NCBI GenBank assembly: GCA_905235155.1
Contig: CAJOKJ010000005.1
Coordinates: 17,829 to 81,828, forward strand
Direction of reading: 5' to 3'
DNA: 64,000 nucleotides
DNA from: Candidatus Gastranaerophilales bacterium
Lineage (GTDB): Bacteria; Cyanobacteriota; Vampirovibrionia; Gastranaerophilales; Gastranaerophilaceae
In this document: positions 37,513 through 46,603 of the stretch, piece by piece
Layout: each line of letters starts with the position of its first letter
How positions within the stretch are numbered: position 1 is the first letter of the stretch
Position numbers and translations under genes: made by a program
Notes under the pieces: model-generated
The model's input: the letters and a program-made list of their open reading frames with translations, nothing else
The model's database searches: none
Told to the model about the DNA's origin: nothing

Positions 37513-38703
37513 TTATGTAGTGTATATTTCCTCTAACTTTTCCAACTCTTGTTCAACAAAATCAGGTATGACGTGTCCGTAGATGTCTAGTGTAATTTGT
37601 ATGCTTGCGTGTCCTAATAGTCGTGAAACCACTATCGGTTTTATTCCGCTTTCTAATGCTCTTGTAGCAAAAGTATGTCGCATTGCGTGAACATTACGGT
37701 GTGGAATATCTAATTTTTTCTGAATTTTACTAAAATTATCCAAAAATGTTGCCGTATCCGTAAAATATCCGTCTTGTCGTGGAAATACTAAATTATACTT
37801 GTAATAATCTTTTCCTATTCTATGCTTTAATTTATCCTGCTTTTTTTTATATTCGGCAAGTTCCTGCATGATTTGTGGTAATACTTTTATTGTTCTAGTT
37901 GAGGTTTCAGTTTTTGTATTATGCACAAAACCAAGTATTGTTTTGTTTTTTGCAGTTGTACTAAAATTTTTATTCCTTTGAACTTGTTTATTTACTCTTA
38001 TCGTATTATTTGTAAAATTTACACAATCCCAGGTTAAGCCCAATAATTCGCCAGCTCTCAAACCTGTATAAAAATCAAATTTATAAGCCATACCGTAATA
38101 GTGATTTTTGCATTCTTCAATAATGCGTTGTTGTTCTTCTCTCGTAAAAGCTTCTACTTCTTTCTTGCCCTCTCGCCTTAATCTCACGTTCAATAAAGGA
38201 TTTCGTATAATTATACCCTCTTTTAATGCAAAATTTATTCCACTACTTATAAGAAGATGTATATTTTCAACTGTTTTTACTGCTAAACCACCTTTACCGT
38301 CAGTTCTTCCGTCTGAATATAAATAGTTATAAAAAGTTTGTAAATCTCTGCTTGATAATTCCGACAATAAAATATCGCCTAAATGTGGTTTAATATGTCG
38401 CCTAATAATCATTTCATAACTTTGACTTGTAGATGTTCTTAATCCGTGTATTGCTGAATTATAAAACCAATCCTCAAAAAATTCACCTACTTTCAAACCG
38501 TTTGAACTTATATTTATGCCGGCATGATGTTTCTCTGTTAAGCCTTTTAATTTTGCTATAACTTCTTTTTCAGTCTTACCTCTGCAAGTTTTGTATTTTC
38601 TATCGCCATTTGAGTTATATCCGATTACAAATTTACCTACCCAACGACCTGAGCGACTTTCTTTATATACGCAACCCTCACCATTACTTCTGCGTTTTGT
38701 CAT
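37513..38703 (-). CDS. int: Tyrosine integrase of island A
   Basis: 396-aa site-specific recombinase. N-terminal arm-binding region with repeated GxW-like elements (SGRWVGKF), a SAM-like core-binding domain (about 65-165) and the catalytic domain with R in TGLRAGELLGL (about 222), K, HAMRHT (about 342-347), LLGHAS and the nucleophile Tyr in LDIYGH (about 377). All active-site residues are present. It lies 1.7 kb from att copy 1, and presumably inserted island A into tRNA-fMet. Its ATG overlaps the stop of the serine recombinase gene by one base, so the two recombinases are translationally coupled. Confidence 0.92.
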   Translation of the reverse strand: MTKRRSNGEGCVYKESRSGRWVGKFVIGYNSNGDRKYKTCRGKTEKEVIAKLKGLTEKHHAGINISSNGLKVGEFFEDWFYNSAIHGLRTSTSQSYEMIIRRHIKPHLGDILLSELSSRDLQTFYNYLYSDGRTDGKGGLAVKTVENIHLLISSGINFALKEGIIIRNPLLNVRLRREGKKEVEAFTREEQQRIIEECKNHYYGMAYKFDFYTGLRAGELLGLTWDCVNFTNNTIRVNKQVQRNKNFSTTAKNKTILGFVHNTKTETSTRTIKVLPQIMQELAEYKKKQDKLKHRIGKDYYKYNLVFPRQDGYFTDTATFLDNFSKIQKKLDIPHRNVHAMRHTFATRALESGIKPIVVSRLLGHASIQITLDIYGHVIPDFVEQELEKLEEIYTT

Positions 38704-39281
38704 TACACAACCTCTCTTTCTGCTTTTACAAAGTTATAAAAAGTATTTGGCTTTAAATTCAGCATTTCACAGGCTTTTTTAGCCGTAATTTTTCTCGTTT
38801 TCCATTCATTGTATATTTCTTGCCAATTAGCAGGCTTCGGTATTTTCTTTCTGCCCTTATATTTTCCCTCTTTTTTTGCAATAGCAATGCCGTCTTTTTG
38901 TCGTTCTAATAAATTAGCACGCTCAAATTCATAAATTGCACCAAGCATTGTAACCATTAATTTACCGCTCGGTGAACTTGTATCAAACTGTTCTTTATGA
39001 CTTACAAGTTTTACATCCTTTTTGTTCAATTCGTCTATAATCCATAATAAGTCTTTTGTACTTCTTGCAAGTCTTGAAAAATCTTTGACATAAACAGTAT
39101 CACCCTCTCTGACAAAATCAAGCATTTCCATAAGTTTTGGTCTATTAGTATCTTTACCACTTACTTTTTCTTCAAAAGGCTTGTCAATATGGTATTTTTT
39201 CAATATTTCCCATTGACTTTCAGTATTTTGTTCTGTTGTGCTTACCCTGATGTAAGCAATGTTTTTCCCTTGTGTAATCAT
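38703..39281 (-). CDS. Serine recombinase (resolvase/invertase family)
   Basis: 192-aa small serine recombinase. The catalytic domain has the nucleophile Ser in YIRVSTTEQN (about 11-20), the R-x-x-L element of DFSRLARST (about 76-84) and SPSGKLMVTMLGAIYEFER (about 110-128). A short C-terminal helix-turn-helix follows (ITAKKACEMLNLKPNTFYNFV). It could resolve dimers or invert a segment of the element. AAGGAG precedes the ATG. Direct coupling of a serine resolvase to a downstream tyrosine integrase is unusual. Confidence 0.9.
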   Translation of the reverse strand: MITQGKNIAYIRVSTTEQNTESQWEILKKYHIDKPFEEKVSGKDTNRPKLMEMLDFVREGDTVYVKDFSRLARSTKDLLWIIDELNKKDVKLVSHKEQFDTSSPSGKLMVTMLGAIYEFERANLLERQKDGIAIAKKEGKYKGRKKIPKPANWQEIYNEWKTRKITAKKACEMLNLKPNTFYNFVKAEREVV

Positions 39282-39684
39282 CGTTTTACTCCTTTTTTGT
39301 GTGTTACTTTTGCATTATTGGATATTGATGTTTATTTGTAAACGGTCTTGGGCAATATTTATTTGAAAAAATAAAAATCAACTCTAAATAAACATATTTG
39401 AAGCAACTTATAACGGTTGGTTTAGACTATAAGCTATTTAAAGACATTTCTTAATCAATTTTTGTAAATTTGGTTGATAAAAATAGACATATTATCTGCG
39501 TGTTTATGGAAAATTTTATTTTTTCTTATAAATTCCACCTTGTATATAATTTTCTTTTCTTCTCGCACCAATCATTTACCTCTCATTAAATCTTTAAATG
39601 GCTTGTTATCTTTAACAAGTTTAATTTTATATATAATGATTGAAAAACTGTTTGGAACTGTTGATACAACTGTGTTTAACACCT
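39282..39684. other. AT-rich gap between recombinase and rep genes
   Basis: Promoter region for the serine recombinase operon on the right-to-left strand. An open frame on the plus strand (39474-39746) is hydrophobic and low in complexity and I do not accept it. Nothing else supported. Confidence 0.4.
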
Positions 39685-39710
39685 GTCGATTAACAAAATT
39701 GTTAATCGAC
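39685..39710. repeat. 26-bp palindrome next to rep, candidate replication site
   Basis: Perfect inverted repeat: GTCGATTAACAA, central AA, TTGTTAATCGAC. It has no following T-run on either strand, so it is not a terminator. It lies 58 bp beyond the rep stop codon. A hairpin near an HUH Rep gene is a natural candidate for a nick site or single-strand origin. Confidence 0.5.
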
Positions 39711-39768
39711 GGCGTACACAACATGTGGGGATTTTTATATCAATAAAATAAATTTTATTATAATTACA

Positions 39769-40428
39769 CTATGATTCTGACAATATTTCATTTCCATATT
39801 TTTCAATAGGTTCGATATAATTTTTACGCATTTTTTTGTGAAAATAAGTGCGTTCGTTTACAACCTTTGAATATAGTCTTACTTGCCCTTTGAAATCAAA
39901 ATCAATTTCGCCGGTATAATCTTCCACATATCTTATAGAACTAGATTGTCTAACTACATATTTTATATAATACAATGGGTCAGTAATCATATAGTAATCT
40001 GCATTAGCACTATACCCACGAATATTATTGTTTCTATCATAATCGTATTCAATTTCTTGTCCCCACCAATTTGAAATACTATTAGGAAATCTCTCCCTAA
40101 TTCTATCAAGAAGATAATTTGCAAGTGCTGTATAATCTGATTTACAAATTATGATAATGTGTAAATGAGGTTCGATTTGTTCAGGTACTCCTGCCCTTTC
40201 AATTTTTGATACGATTTTTCTTTTTGGGCGATGTTTACCTTGTTTTACTAAAACGACTTCGGCATTTCGTAAATTTGTTGTACTAATACCTATCATTGCA
40301 GTGCAAGGTATATTACACCTTTTCGAATATCTGATAATATTCATTCTTAAAGTATCTGCTTCCCTTGTTGCTTCCTTTACTGTATTAAATTTAATGGAAT
40401 GTTCAATCCTTACAAACGCAAGAGCCAT
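39769..40428 (-). CDS. HUH-type replication initiator / relaxase-like Rep
   Basis: 219-aa protein with the hallmarks of a rolling-circle Rep endonuclease: the HUH motif in EPHLHIIIICK (about 85-95), an amphipathic helix with hydrophobic spacing, and a C-terminal Tyr motif in DPLYYIKYVVRQ (about 150-161), where a Tyr followed by K fits motif 3. It would nick the element at an origin hairpin to start replication or transfer. GGAGG lies 7 nt upstream of the ATG. It overlaps the upstream 130-aa gene by 19 bp and follows an Xis-like gene, forming a three-gene replication/excision operon. Start well supported. Confidence 0.7.
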   Translation of the reverse strand: MALAFVRIEHSIKFNTVKEATREADTLRMNIIRYSKRCNIPCTAMIGISTTNLRNAEVVLVKQGKHRPKRKIVSKIERAGVPEQIEPHLHIIIICKSDYTALANYLLDRIRERFPNSISNWWGQEIEYDYDRNNNIRGYSANADYYMITDPLYYIKYVVRQSSSIRYVEDYTGEIDFDFKGQVRLYSKVVNERTYFHKKMRKNYIEPIEKYGNEILSES

Positions 40429-40802
40429 AAATCTACCTCCTTTTTCTTTACTTTGTCTAACTTAAATAATTTTTTATGATTATATGCGTATGTTTTATAC
40501 TTTTCATAGGAAATATACCCTCTGCCGAATTCATCAACTTCAAAAATTTCTTCAAAATCATCTAGCTTATAAATAAAATCTATAATTTTTTGCCATAAAT
40601 ATTTGCCTGTTATTTCGCTTAAAGCATAAATTATTTGTAAAATAGAAATTTTATCTGTATTTTTGACTGATTTTGAATATTTCCATGGTATTTGATTATA
40701 TTGTCGTGCATAATCAAACAAGCAAGATGTCCTTTTTGTATGAAAACCTAAATTGTGTCCAAAATAATTTTCATCAAAAGTCATAAATTTTTCTAAATTC
40801 AT
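40410..40802 (-). CDS. Hypothetical protein of the rep operon
   Basis: 130-aa protein, not recognised. It is rich in Lys, Phe and Tyr, predicted mostly helical, with no membrane segment, signal peptide or metal motif. Its position between the Xis-like HTH gene (2-nt gap) and rep (19-bp overlap) suggests an accessory role in replication or transfer of island A. A weak AAAGGT site lies about 10 nt before the ATG. Confidence 0.65.
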   Translation of the reverse strand: MNLEKFMTFDENYFGHNLGFHTKRTSCLFDYARQYNQIPWKYSKSVKNTDKISILQIIYALSEITGKYLWQKIIDFIYKLDDFEEIFEVDEFGRGYISYEKYKTYAYNHKKLFKLDKVKKKEVDLWLLRL

Positions 40803-40804
40803 AA

Positions 40805-41041
40805 TTAAACTACCTTTCCACGATTTTTATTCACCCACGCAAGAAATTCATCAGCGACAATATAAATTTTTCCGCCGATTTGAATAAATGGAAAGTCGTT
40901 TAATTTACACAACCTATAAACCGTATTTATACCAATTTTATAGGTTTTAGAAAATTCTTTGACTGAATACAAATTTGAGTATTGCCGTCCATTAACATTT
41001 TGCTCGATAGTGTTTTCTTCACTATCAAATTCTTTGCTCAT
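40805..41041 (-). CDS. Excisionase-like helix-turn-helix protein
   Basis: 78-aa protein with a MerR-like HTH_17 domain (about 24-75): SVKEFSKTYKIGINTVYRLC, then the wing FIQIGGKIYIVADEFLAWV. This form is typical of AlpA/Xis-type factors that bend DNA for excision or activate element genes. It starts the rep operon. Its ribosome site AAGGAAAGGAG is complementary to sequence 30-40 nt upstream, so translation may be controlled by RNA folding. Confidence 0.8.
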   Translation of the reverse strand: MSKEFDSEENTIEQNVNGRQYSNLYSVKEFSKTYKIGINTVYRLCKLNDFPFIQIGGKIYIVADEFLAWVNKNRGKVV

Positions 41042-41049
41042 AAAAAGCT

Positions 41050-41220
41050 CCTTTCCTTATTGCCCGAAAATTATACATACGACTCCGGTAAGGAAAGGTT
41101 TAACAATCTAATTTTTATAAACTAAATATTAGCGGGCAATAATTTCTACTTGCTTTACCCCTCAATAACGGAGTAACCTCTGTTTGATAACCGAGCATGA
41201 GGTTAGGACTGCTGGGGGAT
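41050..41220 (-). promoter_or_regulatory. Structured 5' leader of the xis-rep operon, possible pseudoknot
   Basis: Read on the minus strand: a GC-rich hairpin domain (CCCC/GGGG at 41158-41161 and 41214-41217; TAACCTC/GAGGTTA at 41174-41180 and 41199-41205), then ATTGCCCG (41140-41133), CCTTTCCTTA (41098-41089), CGGGCAAT (41066-41059) and TAAGGAAAGG (41059-41050). The last two pair with the first two in the order A-B-A'-B', the layout of an H-type pseudoknot. B' contains the Shine-Dalgarno of the xis gene, so folding would hide it. Confidence 0.5.
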
Positions 41221-41675
41221 ATTTATGTATTGGAAATACCCAAAACTAATATTCAGTTTTCAATCTGCAATGTATAGTGGCATATTAACAAACTTTAAAA
41301 TAATAATCAATGGGTAATAACAACTGCAAAAAGTGTGAAAATAAATTTAAAATTCTCTTGGGGTGATGTGTTCGACATAAATTTATTTTGTTACAAAATT
41401 TAATATAGTATATACAAAATTTGTCTTTCCCTGCAAAACTCCGCTAAATTCTCCCCCTAAAATTTCGGTTTTGAATGGAATTTAATAAAATAACAACAAT
41501 TTATTCGATATATTCATCAGGGTTTTAAGCAATTCATTTAAAAGAGTATATACTATTTTACCTTTTATAGTGCTGATAAAATTTTAACTTGCTTATTGCC
41601 TATACTGTTATATATAGGATAATTGTATAAAATATGTTCTTTTTTTTATTTTTCTTTTCCCCAACCAGTCAAAAA
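41221..41675. other. AT-rich non-coding stretch
   Basis: No coding sequence or RNA gene supported. It contains the upstream part of the xis-rep transcript and the 3' side of the small membrane protein gene at 41676. Several TATATA-like stretches could hold promoters but none stands out. Confidence 0.4.
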
Positions 41676-42095
41676 TTATTTTTTTAACTCTCGCTTTTTC
41701 TTTAAATATGCAGTGTACAAAATTTCTTTTATAATATAAGGTACTTCGGTATTATAGTCATTAGTAACACTTATATTATTTTCTATCTGAACAATATTAT
41801 TAAATTTTTTATAATCATCAAAAGACAAATCATCTTCAACTAACTTTATTCTATTTTCGATATACGGTATTGCAAGTTCTTCAATTTGTTTTGTTCTTAC
41901 ATCTTGCGAAGATTTTTGATTATATAATATACCTAAATTATTTGATTTGGATATTTTGTTTGCAATAACAAAAAACAAAATGATAATACATATTGGCACA
42001 AAACAAATTATGCCAATATCAATTGGTTTTATATCGCCTATTGCTGCGACTGCTAAAAATATAAAAGTTTTCCATACTGTGCTTATAGCCCACAT
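41676..42095 (-). CDS. Small membrane protein with cytoplasmic helical tail
   Basis: 139-aa protein with two N-terminal hydrophobic segments (about 9-22 and 28-47), then a charged tail rich in Lys, Glu and Asn. No family recognised. I use the ATG at 42095 because AAAAAGGAG lies 7 nt upstream; an earlier in-frame ATG at 42170 would add 25 polar residues and lacks a ribosome site. It follows the glycosylase pair in the same direction (41 nt from the 42136 gene), so it may be a membrane member of the same putative defence operon; that is inference. Confidence 0.6.
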   Translation of the reverse strand: MWAISTVWKTFIFLAVAAIGDIKPIDIGIICFVPICIIILFFVIANKISKSNNLGILYNQKSSQDVRTKQIEELAIPYIENRIKLVEDDLSFDDYKKFNNIVQIENNISVTNDYNTEVPYIIKEILYTAYLKKKRELKK

Positions 42096-42135
42096 TTGCG
42101 ACTCCTTTTTATGATAGTTATTACACAACGAGAAA

Positions 42136-42420
42136 TTATTGCAACTTTTTATTTTGCGGATATTGTTCAATACTTCCTTTATATTTGTAGTTTTTGCCTA
42201 CATATCGGTATTTCCCTCGACCTATATGTAAAAAATAATGTGGTTGTCTATCGTATTTTACACCTTTATTTGTCCTGTTATAGCAATAATCTGACGGAAT
42301 GTAACAAGTTTCTGACCTTTTAAATTGTTTACTTAATTCTGCTTTAAACCACCTTGTTGAAAATTCGTGATTTAATGGTATTGATGATAAAAATTGTTCT
42401 ATTTCTTCTTTAATACCCAT
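42136..42420 (-). CDS. Small protein paired with the DNA glycosylase
   Basis: 94-aa protein from ATG 42420 (AAAGGGG 8 nt upstream). It begins with a helical, possibly winged-helix segment (FLSSIPLNHEFSTRWFKAEL) and ends in a beta-rich part with YCYNRTNKG, HYFLHIGRGKYRYVG. Similar small domains are known beside or fused to DNA glycosylase and restriction genes, but I cannot name the family with confidence. It starts 2 nt after the glycosylase stop codon, so the two are translationally coupled. A DNA-binding role is likely. Confidence 0.6.
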   Translation of the reverse strand: MGIKEEIEQFLSSIPLNHEFSTRWFKAELSKQFKRSETCYIPSDYCYNRTNKGVKYDRQPHYFLHIGRGKYRYVGKNYKYKGSIEQYPQNKKLQ

Positions 42421-42422
42421 AT

Positions 42423-43177
42423 TTAACCCCTTTTGCAAAATTCTCTAATAACACACATTTCACATTTAGGATTATTTTCTGAACAAATATTTCCGAAGCC
42501 AACTGAACAATAATGCCATAGCAAAAAATCTATATATGCTTTTGTATAGCCACTTTCTTTTGATAAATTTTCAATAACTTTCAATACTTCTTTTTCTTCT
42601 GATTCGCAATTTTTAATTAAGCCTAATCTTTTAAATATCCTTACAATATGAACATCAGGTTTTACTGTATCAATACCCACATTACGCAAATATTCTAATG
42701 CTAATGGAAAACCGATTTGTTTTAATGCGTATGGACTTTCTTTGCAGGCTAAAAGAGCGGAAATCGCATTAGGTTTTAACTTTGTTATAAAATCATCAAG
42801 TGAGCCATACTCATTTTCAATTTCTTCTAAAACAGAAATATTATAATTCAATGTTTCCATTTGCTTGCCGATTGCTCTATTACCTAACGACCGACTTTTT
42901 AAGCTACTTATAAAATATTTATAATCACAGTTTTTTATTTTATTTTTATCAAAATTAAAAAATAATTTTTCTATATACTGCCGATTTTTATGAATTGCAC
43001 TCCAATCTCTTTGGCTACTTAACAATGAAAATACTAACCCTTTCAAATGCTCACTAAAAGAAAAGTGTTTACCATTTTTCCTATCTTCAACAGTTTTTAA
43101 AATAGTTTTATCAACATTTGACAACTATTAAGATATTCTTCAAGAATATTAAACATTTTGCGATAATCTTTGCTCAT
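42423..43177 (-). pseudogene. HhH DNA glycosylase (EndoIII-like, 4Fe-4S), likely frameshifted
   Basis: Base-excision DNA glycosylase fold. The C-terminal cluster CSENNPKCEMCVIREFC has the exact C-x6-C-x2-C-x5-C spacing of endonuclease III. The catalytic Asp lies in KPDVHIVRIF, but the HhH lysine of bifunctional enzymes is not seen (KQIGFPLALEYL instead), so it may be monofunctional. The long frame starts at a TTG (43124) without ribosome site just after a stop, whereas ATG 43177 with GAGGAAG gives 17 fitting codons in another frame; one missing base near 43126 would join them. Together with the small 42136 gene it may attack modified phage DNA. Confidence 0.65.
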
Positions 43178-43332
43178 TCTTCCTCAAAAATTCTATAAAT
43201 TAAGTATAAAATCAGTAAATTTTTACCTATTTCGTTATAAATTCTATCAAATGAGTAAGTTTTAGTCAATTTGTTACCTAATTTTCCATTCAGCAAAATC
43301 GCATGACTTTATATGATGAAAGAGAGGTAGGA

Positions 43333-43656
43333 ATGAACAATTTAAAAACATTATTCGGCAGAAAAATAAAAGAATATCGCAAGAAAAAGAGTTTAACACA
43401 GGCTCAACTTGCCGAACTTGTTAATGTTGATGATAAACATATTAGTTGCATCGAAAGTGGTAAAAATTTTCCGTCGCCTGATTTAATTGAGAGAATAGCC
43501 ATTGCACTAAATATAGAGCCAAAAGATTTATTTGAATTTTATTATTTGCAAGATATACCCGATTTAAAATCGGATATAATTGCTATGCTTGACGAATTAA
43601 ACCAAAATGAATTATCACTTGCATACAAATACATTAGGACTTTTTTATTAAAATAA
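43333..43656 (+). CDS. XRE-family transcription regulator
   Basis: 107-aa protein with an N-terminal HTH_3 domain (about 5-60): KIKEYRKKKSLTQAQLAELV, then VDDKHISCIESGKNFPSP, typical of cro/cI-type repressors. A short helical tail (about 65-107) may mediate dimerisation. The start at 43333 is chosen for the AGGTAGGA site just upstream; an ATG 10 codons earlier has none. It is divergent from the glycosylase operon and in line with the TPR-nuclease gene, so it may regulate either or both. Confidence 0.85.
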   Translation: MNNLKTLFGRKIKEYRKKKSLTQAQLAELVNVDDKHISCIESGKNFPSPDLIERIAIALNIEPKDLFEFYYLQDIPDLKSDIIAMLDELNQNELSLAYKYIRTFLLK

Positions 43657-43711
43657 GCTCTCAGCTTGTAAATATTAGTAAATACAAATATGTTTTTTTT
43701 GCATTTTGCTT

Positions 43712-43723
43712 TATAATTCTACT
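43712..43723 (+). promoter_or_regulatory. Leaderless-type promoter of the TPR-nuclease gene
   Basis: Perfect TATAAT (43712-43717), 6 nt (TCTACT), then ATG 43724. No Shine-Dalgarno. Same spacing as several chromosomal genes in this window. Confidence 0.5.
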
Positions 43724-45839
43724 ATGTCAAAAATAAACAGCAAAAGTATTATTAAATCAAATAATATAAAAAATGGTATAGTTGAAAAAGATATGTTAAA
43801 AATAACCACTAATATTGACGATGCCATTAAAGGGGTATTTGAAAAATTAGGAACAAAAGCAAATGATTCAGTTCTTAAAATTTCAGAATTAATTGACAAT
43901 GAAGAATATACAAAAGCAATAGAATTATATTTTTATAAAAGATAGTCAAGACATTTTTGATATGCTTGAAAAAATAAACATTGATAAAGTTGATAATGGT
44001 AATAAGCTTTTTGTAATACTTAACAAACTATCCATAAAAGAACATTTAAAGGATTGGGAGTATTTAAAACAAAACATTCCATTGATTATAGACAAATACA
44101 AAGAAGAATTAAGCAAAAATAAGAAACTTGAGAATTCTCTAAAATTTCAATTTGCTTATGCGATACAAAAAATTGGGAATATAGAAACAGCACTTTTAAT
44201 GTATGACGATTTACTAAAAGATAATACTCTTGATTATTCAATAAAGGCAAATATTTATGGGAATAAAGGGCTTCTAGAAAACAATATAAAATACATAGAA
44301 CTTTCTGCTGATATGAGTTTGTTAGCTGGGAATATTTTTAATGCCGTTTGTTCAAAAATGATGTTAGCGGATAAAATATTTGGCAATATGCCACAAAAAT
44401 CGTTAACATTAATAGAAGAAAGTGAAAACCTTTGTAAAATTGATAATATTGACGATATAAACTTAAAATCTAGAATACAATTTAGTAAAGCATTTTACTA
44501 TATGAATTGTGGACAAAATGAACTAGCTTTAAATACAATTATGGGAGTTCTAAAAACTATAAGTAGTCTTTATGGCGATGATATTAATGAAAGAAGATAC
44601 TCCTGTTATACTATTGGTCTGCAGTTAGCAAAAAATCTAAATAATAAAAAAATAGAAAAAGAATTTCAAAGTAAAATAGACAAATATAAAAAAGATATAA
44701 AAGATGAAAGTTTTAAACAACAAATTCATGCCGCAGATGCTATGAGTTTAAGAAATTTTCAAGAAATGGAATTAATAAAACAAAATAACAATAATAATAT
44801 TCTTATACAGTTTGGAACAAATGTATCAGTTGCATTATATGATTCCAGCAAAGAATTAAGTGAAAGTCTTGAATTACTTGATGAAATCAAACGAAAAATA
44901 GATAATCCTGAATTTACTTATGATAGAAAAGCATTGTTGTATCATGCTTACGCAATATTATTTTATAAAAATAATAAAATAGAAAAAGCTTTTGAATACT
45001 CTAAATTATCATTAAATTATAATCCTTTTGACTATACTCTAAGAAATACTTATGTTTCAAACTTAATAAAATATGAAAAATGGCAAGATATAGAGAATTT
45101 TAGTCAAAAACAAATTGATATATTTGGAGAGCTTCCTAACTTAATGTATTGGTATGCGAAATCAATATATAAACAACAGCAGAGCAAAGAGAAATTATCA
45201 AAAGCTTTATCTATACTAAATAAATACAAGGATGAAATAATAGAGGAAAATAAGTCAGAATGTCAAAAAATGATAGCAGACTTAATAAGCAATGGAATAG
45301 AACCATCAAAAGAGTATATTATTAAAAGCAAGCAACAATATGAAATATTGACACTTGATAATTTTGACCAAAAGATAGACGAATTTAAATTATATATTCA
45401 ACAAAAAGGCAGAATGCGTTTTTGGAAAAATATAAATGGTAAGCATAAATTTAATAATTCACCTGAAAGTATCGCTAAAAATGCGTTTATGGATTTTTTT
45501 AGTAGTGAATTTGGTAAAAGAATCAAAATTATAAGTGAATACGAAGTAGGGGCTGGTGCCATAGACCTCTTTATTCAGTTTTCAGAGAATTTAAACATAA
45601 TAATAGAATTAAAAATGTGTGGTGGAAACTATTCAACTAATTATGCATTAGAAGGAATTTCGCAATTAAAACATTACTACGAAAATTCTAACAGTACACT
45701 TTGTTATTTGATTGTATTTGATGGAAGAAAAAAACAAGGTGGAAAAATTAAAGATAATAACATTCAAAGATTTGAGTATAGTAATCAAAAATACACACTA
45801 AAAACAAGAGCAATAGATATATACCCAAAGGTTAAATAA
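43724..45839 (+). pseudogene. TPR protein with PD-(D/E)XK nuclease domain, apparent frameshift
   Basis: Two adjacent frames, 43724-43945 (73 aa) and 43962-45839 (625 aa), look like one protein of about 700 aa: removing one T from the T5 run at 43930-43934 makes them continuous (ELYFIKDSQD). The second frame has no ribosome site at its first ATG, which supports the fusion. Layout: helical N-terminus, TPR-like repeats over about 120-530, and a C-terminal nuclease domain with E..VGAGAIDLFI and IIIELKM (D...ExK) near residues 620-640. Probably a single-gene defence effector in which TPRs sense a trigger. It is the last gene before att copy 2. Family not named. Confidence 0.6.
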
Positions 45840-46075
45840 TACCTCACCACCTTAAAACATTTCACGATGAGCCGATGAATGTGCTCAAATGAAATTTTTG
45901 ATTTGGGTTTTTCATACCGAGAAAAATTCTACAACCGAAAACTTATGTCCACGGCCACGAAACCATAAATCACAATGAGAGGGGCTATATGGGGTGGTAT
46001 TTTAAAATTGTTACATAACTTATTCGATTTCACGAAATTCATTATAACTTTTTAACTCAAATTATTCTATTGTGT

Positions 46076-46187
46076 TGTAAAATGTGTTGTATTTAATAAA
46101 AAAGTGACTTTTAGTATTTCGCTAAAAGTCACTTATATCAATTGGTTGCGGGAGCTGGATTTGAACCAACGACCTTCGGGTTATGAG
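46076..46187. other. att copy 2: junction between islands A and B
   Basis: The 3' half of tRNA-fMet again (46143-46187) with two substitutions relative to the intact gene, preceded by a terminator hairpin (AGTGACTTTTAG arms, 46103-46133) and the same 20-mer as copy 1 (46076-46095). It marks the boundary between two elements inserted in tandem at one tRNA. The stretch before it (45840-46075) has no gene. Confidence 0.8.
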
Positions 46188-46603
46188 TCTATAAAAGCCC
46201 TATTTGCAGGCTTTTCACTTGTAACCATAATTTATCAGAATTTATCACAAATGATTACACCACATGAGTTTCAGCCTATTTTTTATTCTCATTCTTTATC
46301 AGAGTTTTTCAAGATTTTCCGGAATTTTTGTAACTTTTTTGCAACCCGGGGGGTAAAGGGGTAAATGAAATTTGTCTGACATAAAATTACAAACTTTTTT
46401 TGTATGGTTTCCTCCTTTGATATATATTTACCCCCGCCACTTTTAAGGGGCGGGGAGGGAACAAAAACATAAATACCCACCCTCATTCTGAGCCACAAAA
46501 AAATTCCGTTAATTTTTGGGAAAAACAAATTGCTAATTTTTGCAACAAAAAGCTTACAGGCGATTCTTACACGATATAATTTTGTAAGAATAAGGGATTT
46601 GTT
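46188..46603. other. Non-coding left end of island B with GC-rich hairpins
   Basis: No gene supported. CCCCGCC (46432-46438) pairs with GGCGGGG (46449-46455), a very GC-rich hairpin in AT-rich DNA; just before it are the G-runs AACCCGGGGGGTAAAGGGG (near 46341). Could be a terminator, a recombinase or replication structure; I cannot decide. Confidence 0.4.

Noticed and set aside
36014..39281. Complete CBASS operon
   Set aside because: No Cap2/Cap3-type ancillary genes and no separate effector are adjacent; only the fused nucleotidyltransferase gene is present.
39474..39746. 90-codon open frame on the plus strand
   Set aside because: Hydrophobic, low-complexity, no ribosome site, and it runs across the rep palindrome; probably chance in AT-rich DNA.
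46143..46187. A third tRNA gene
   Set aside because: Again only the 3' half, with two substitutions; an att duplicate.
46104..46364. 86-codon open frame over att copy 2
   Set aside because: It reads through the tRNA fragment and its hairpin, so it is not a gene.
46432..46455. GC-rich hairpin read as a simple terminator
   Set aside because: No gene ends nearby on either strand and no clear T-run follows, so I list it only as an unexplained structure.
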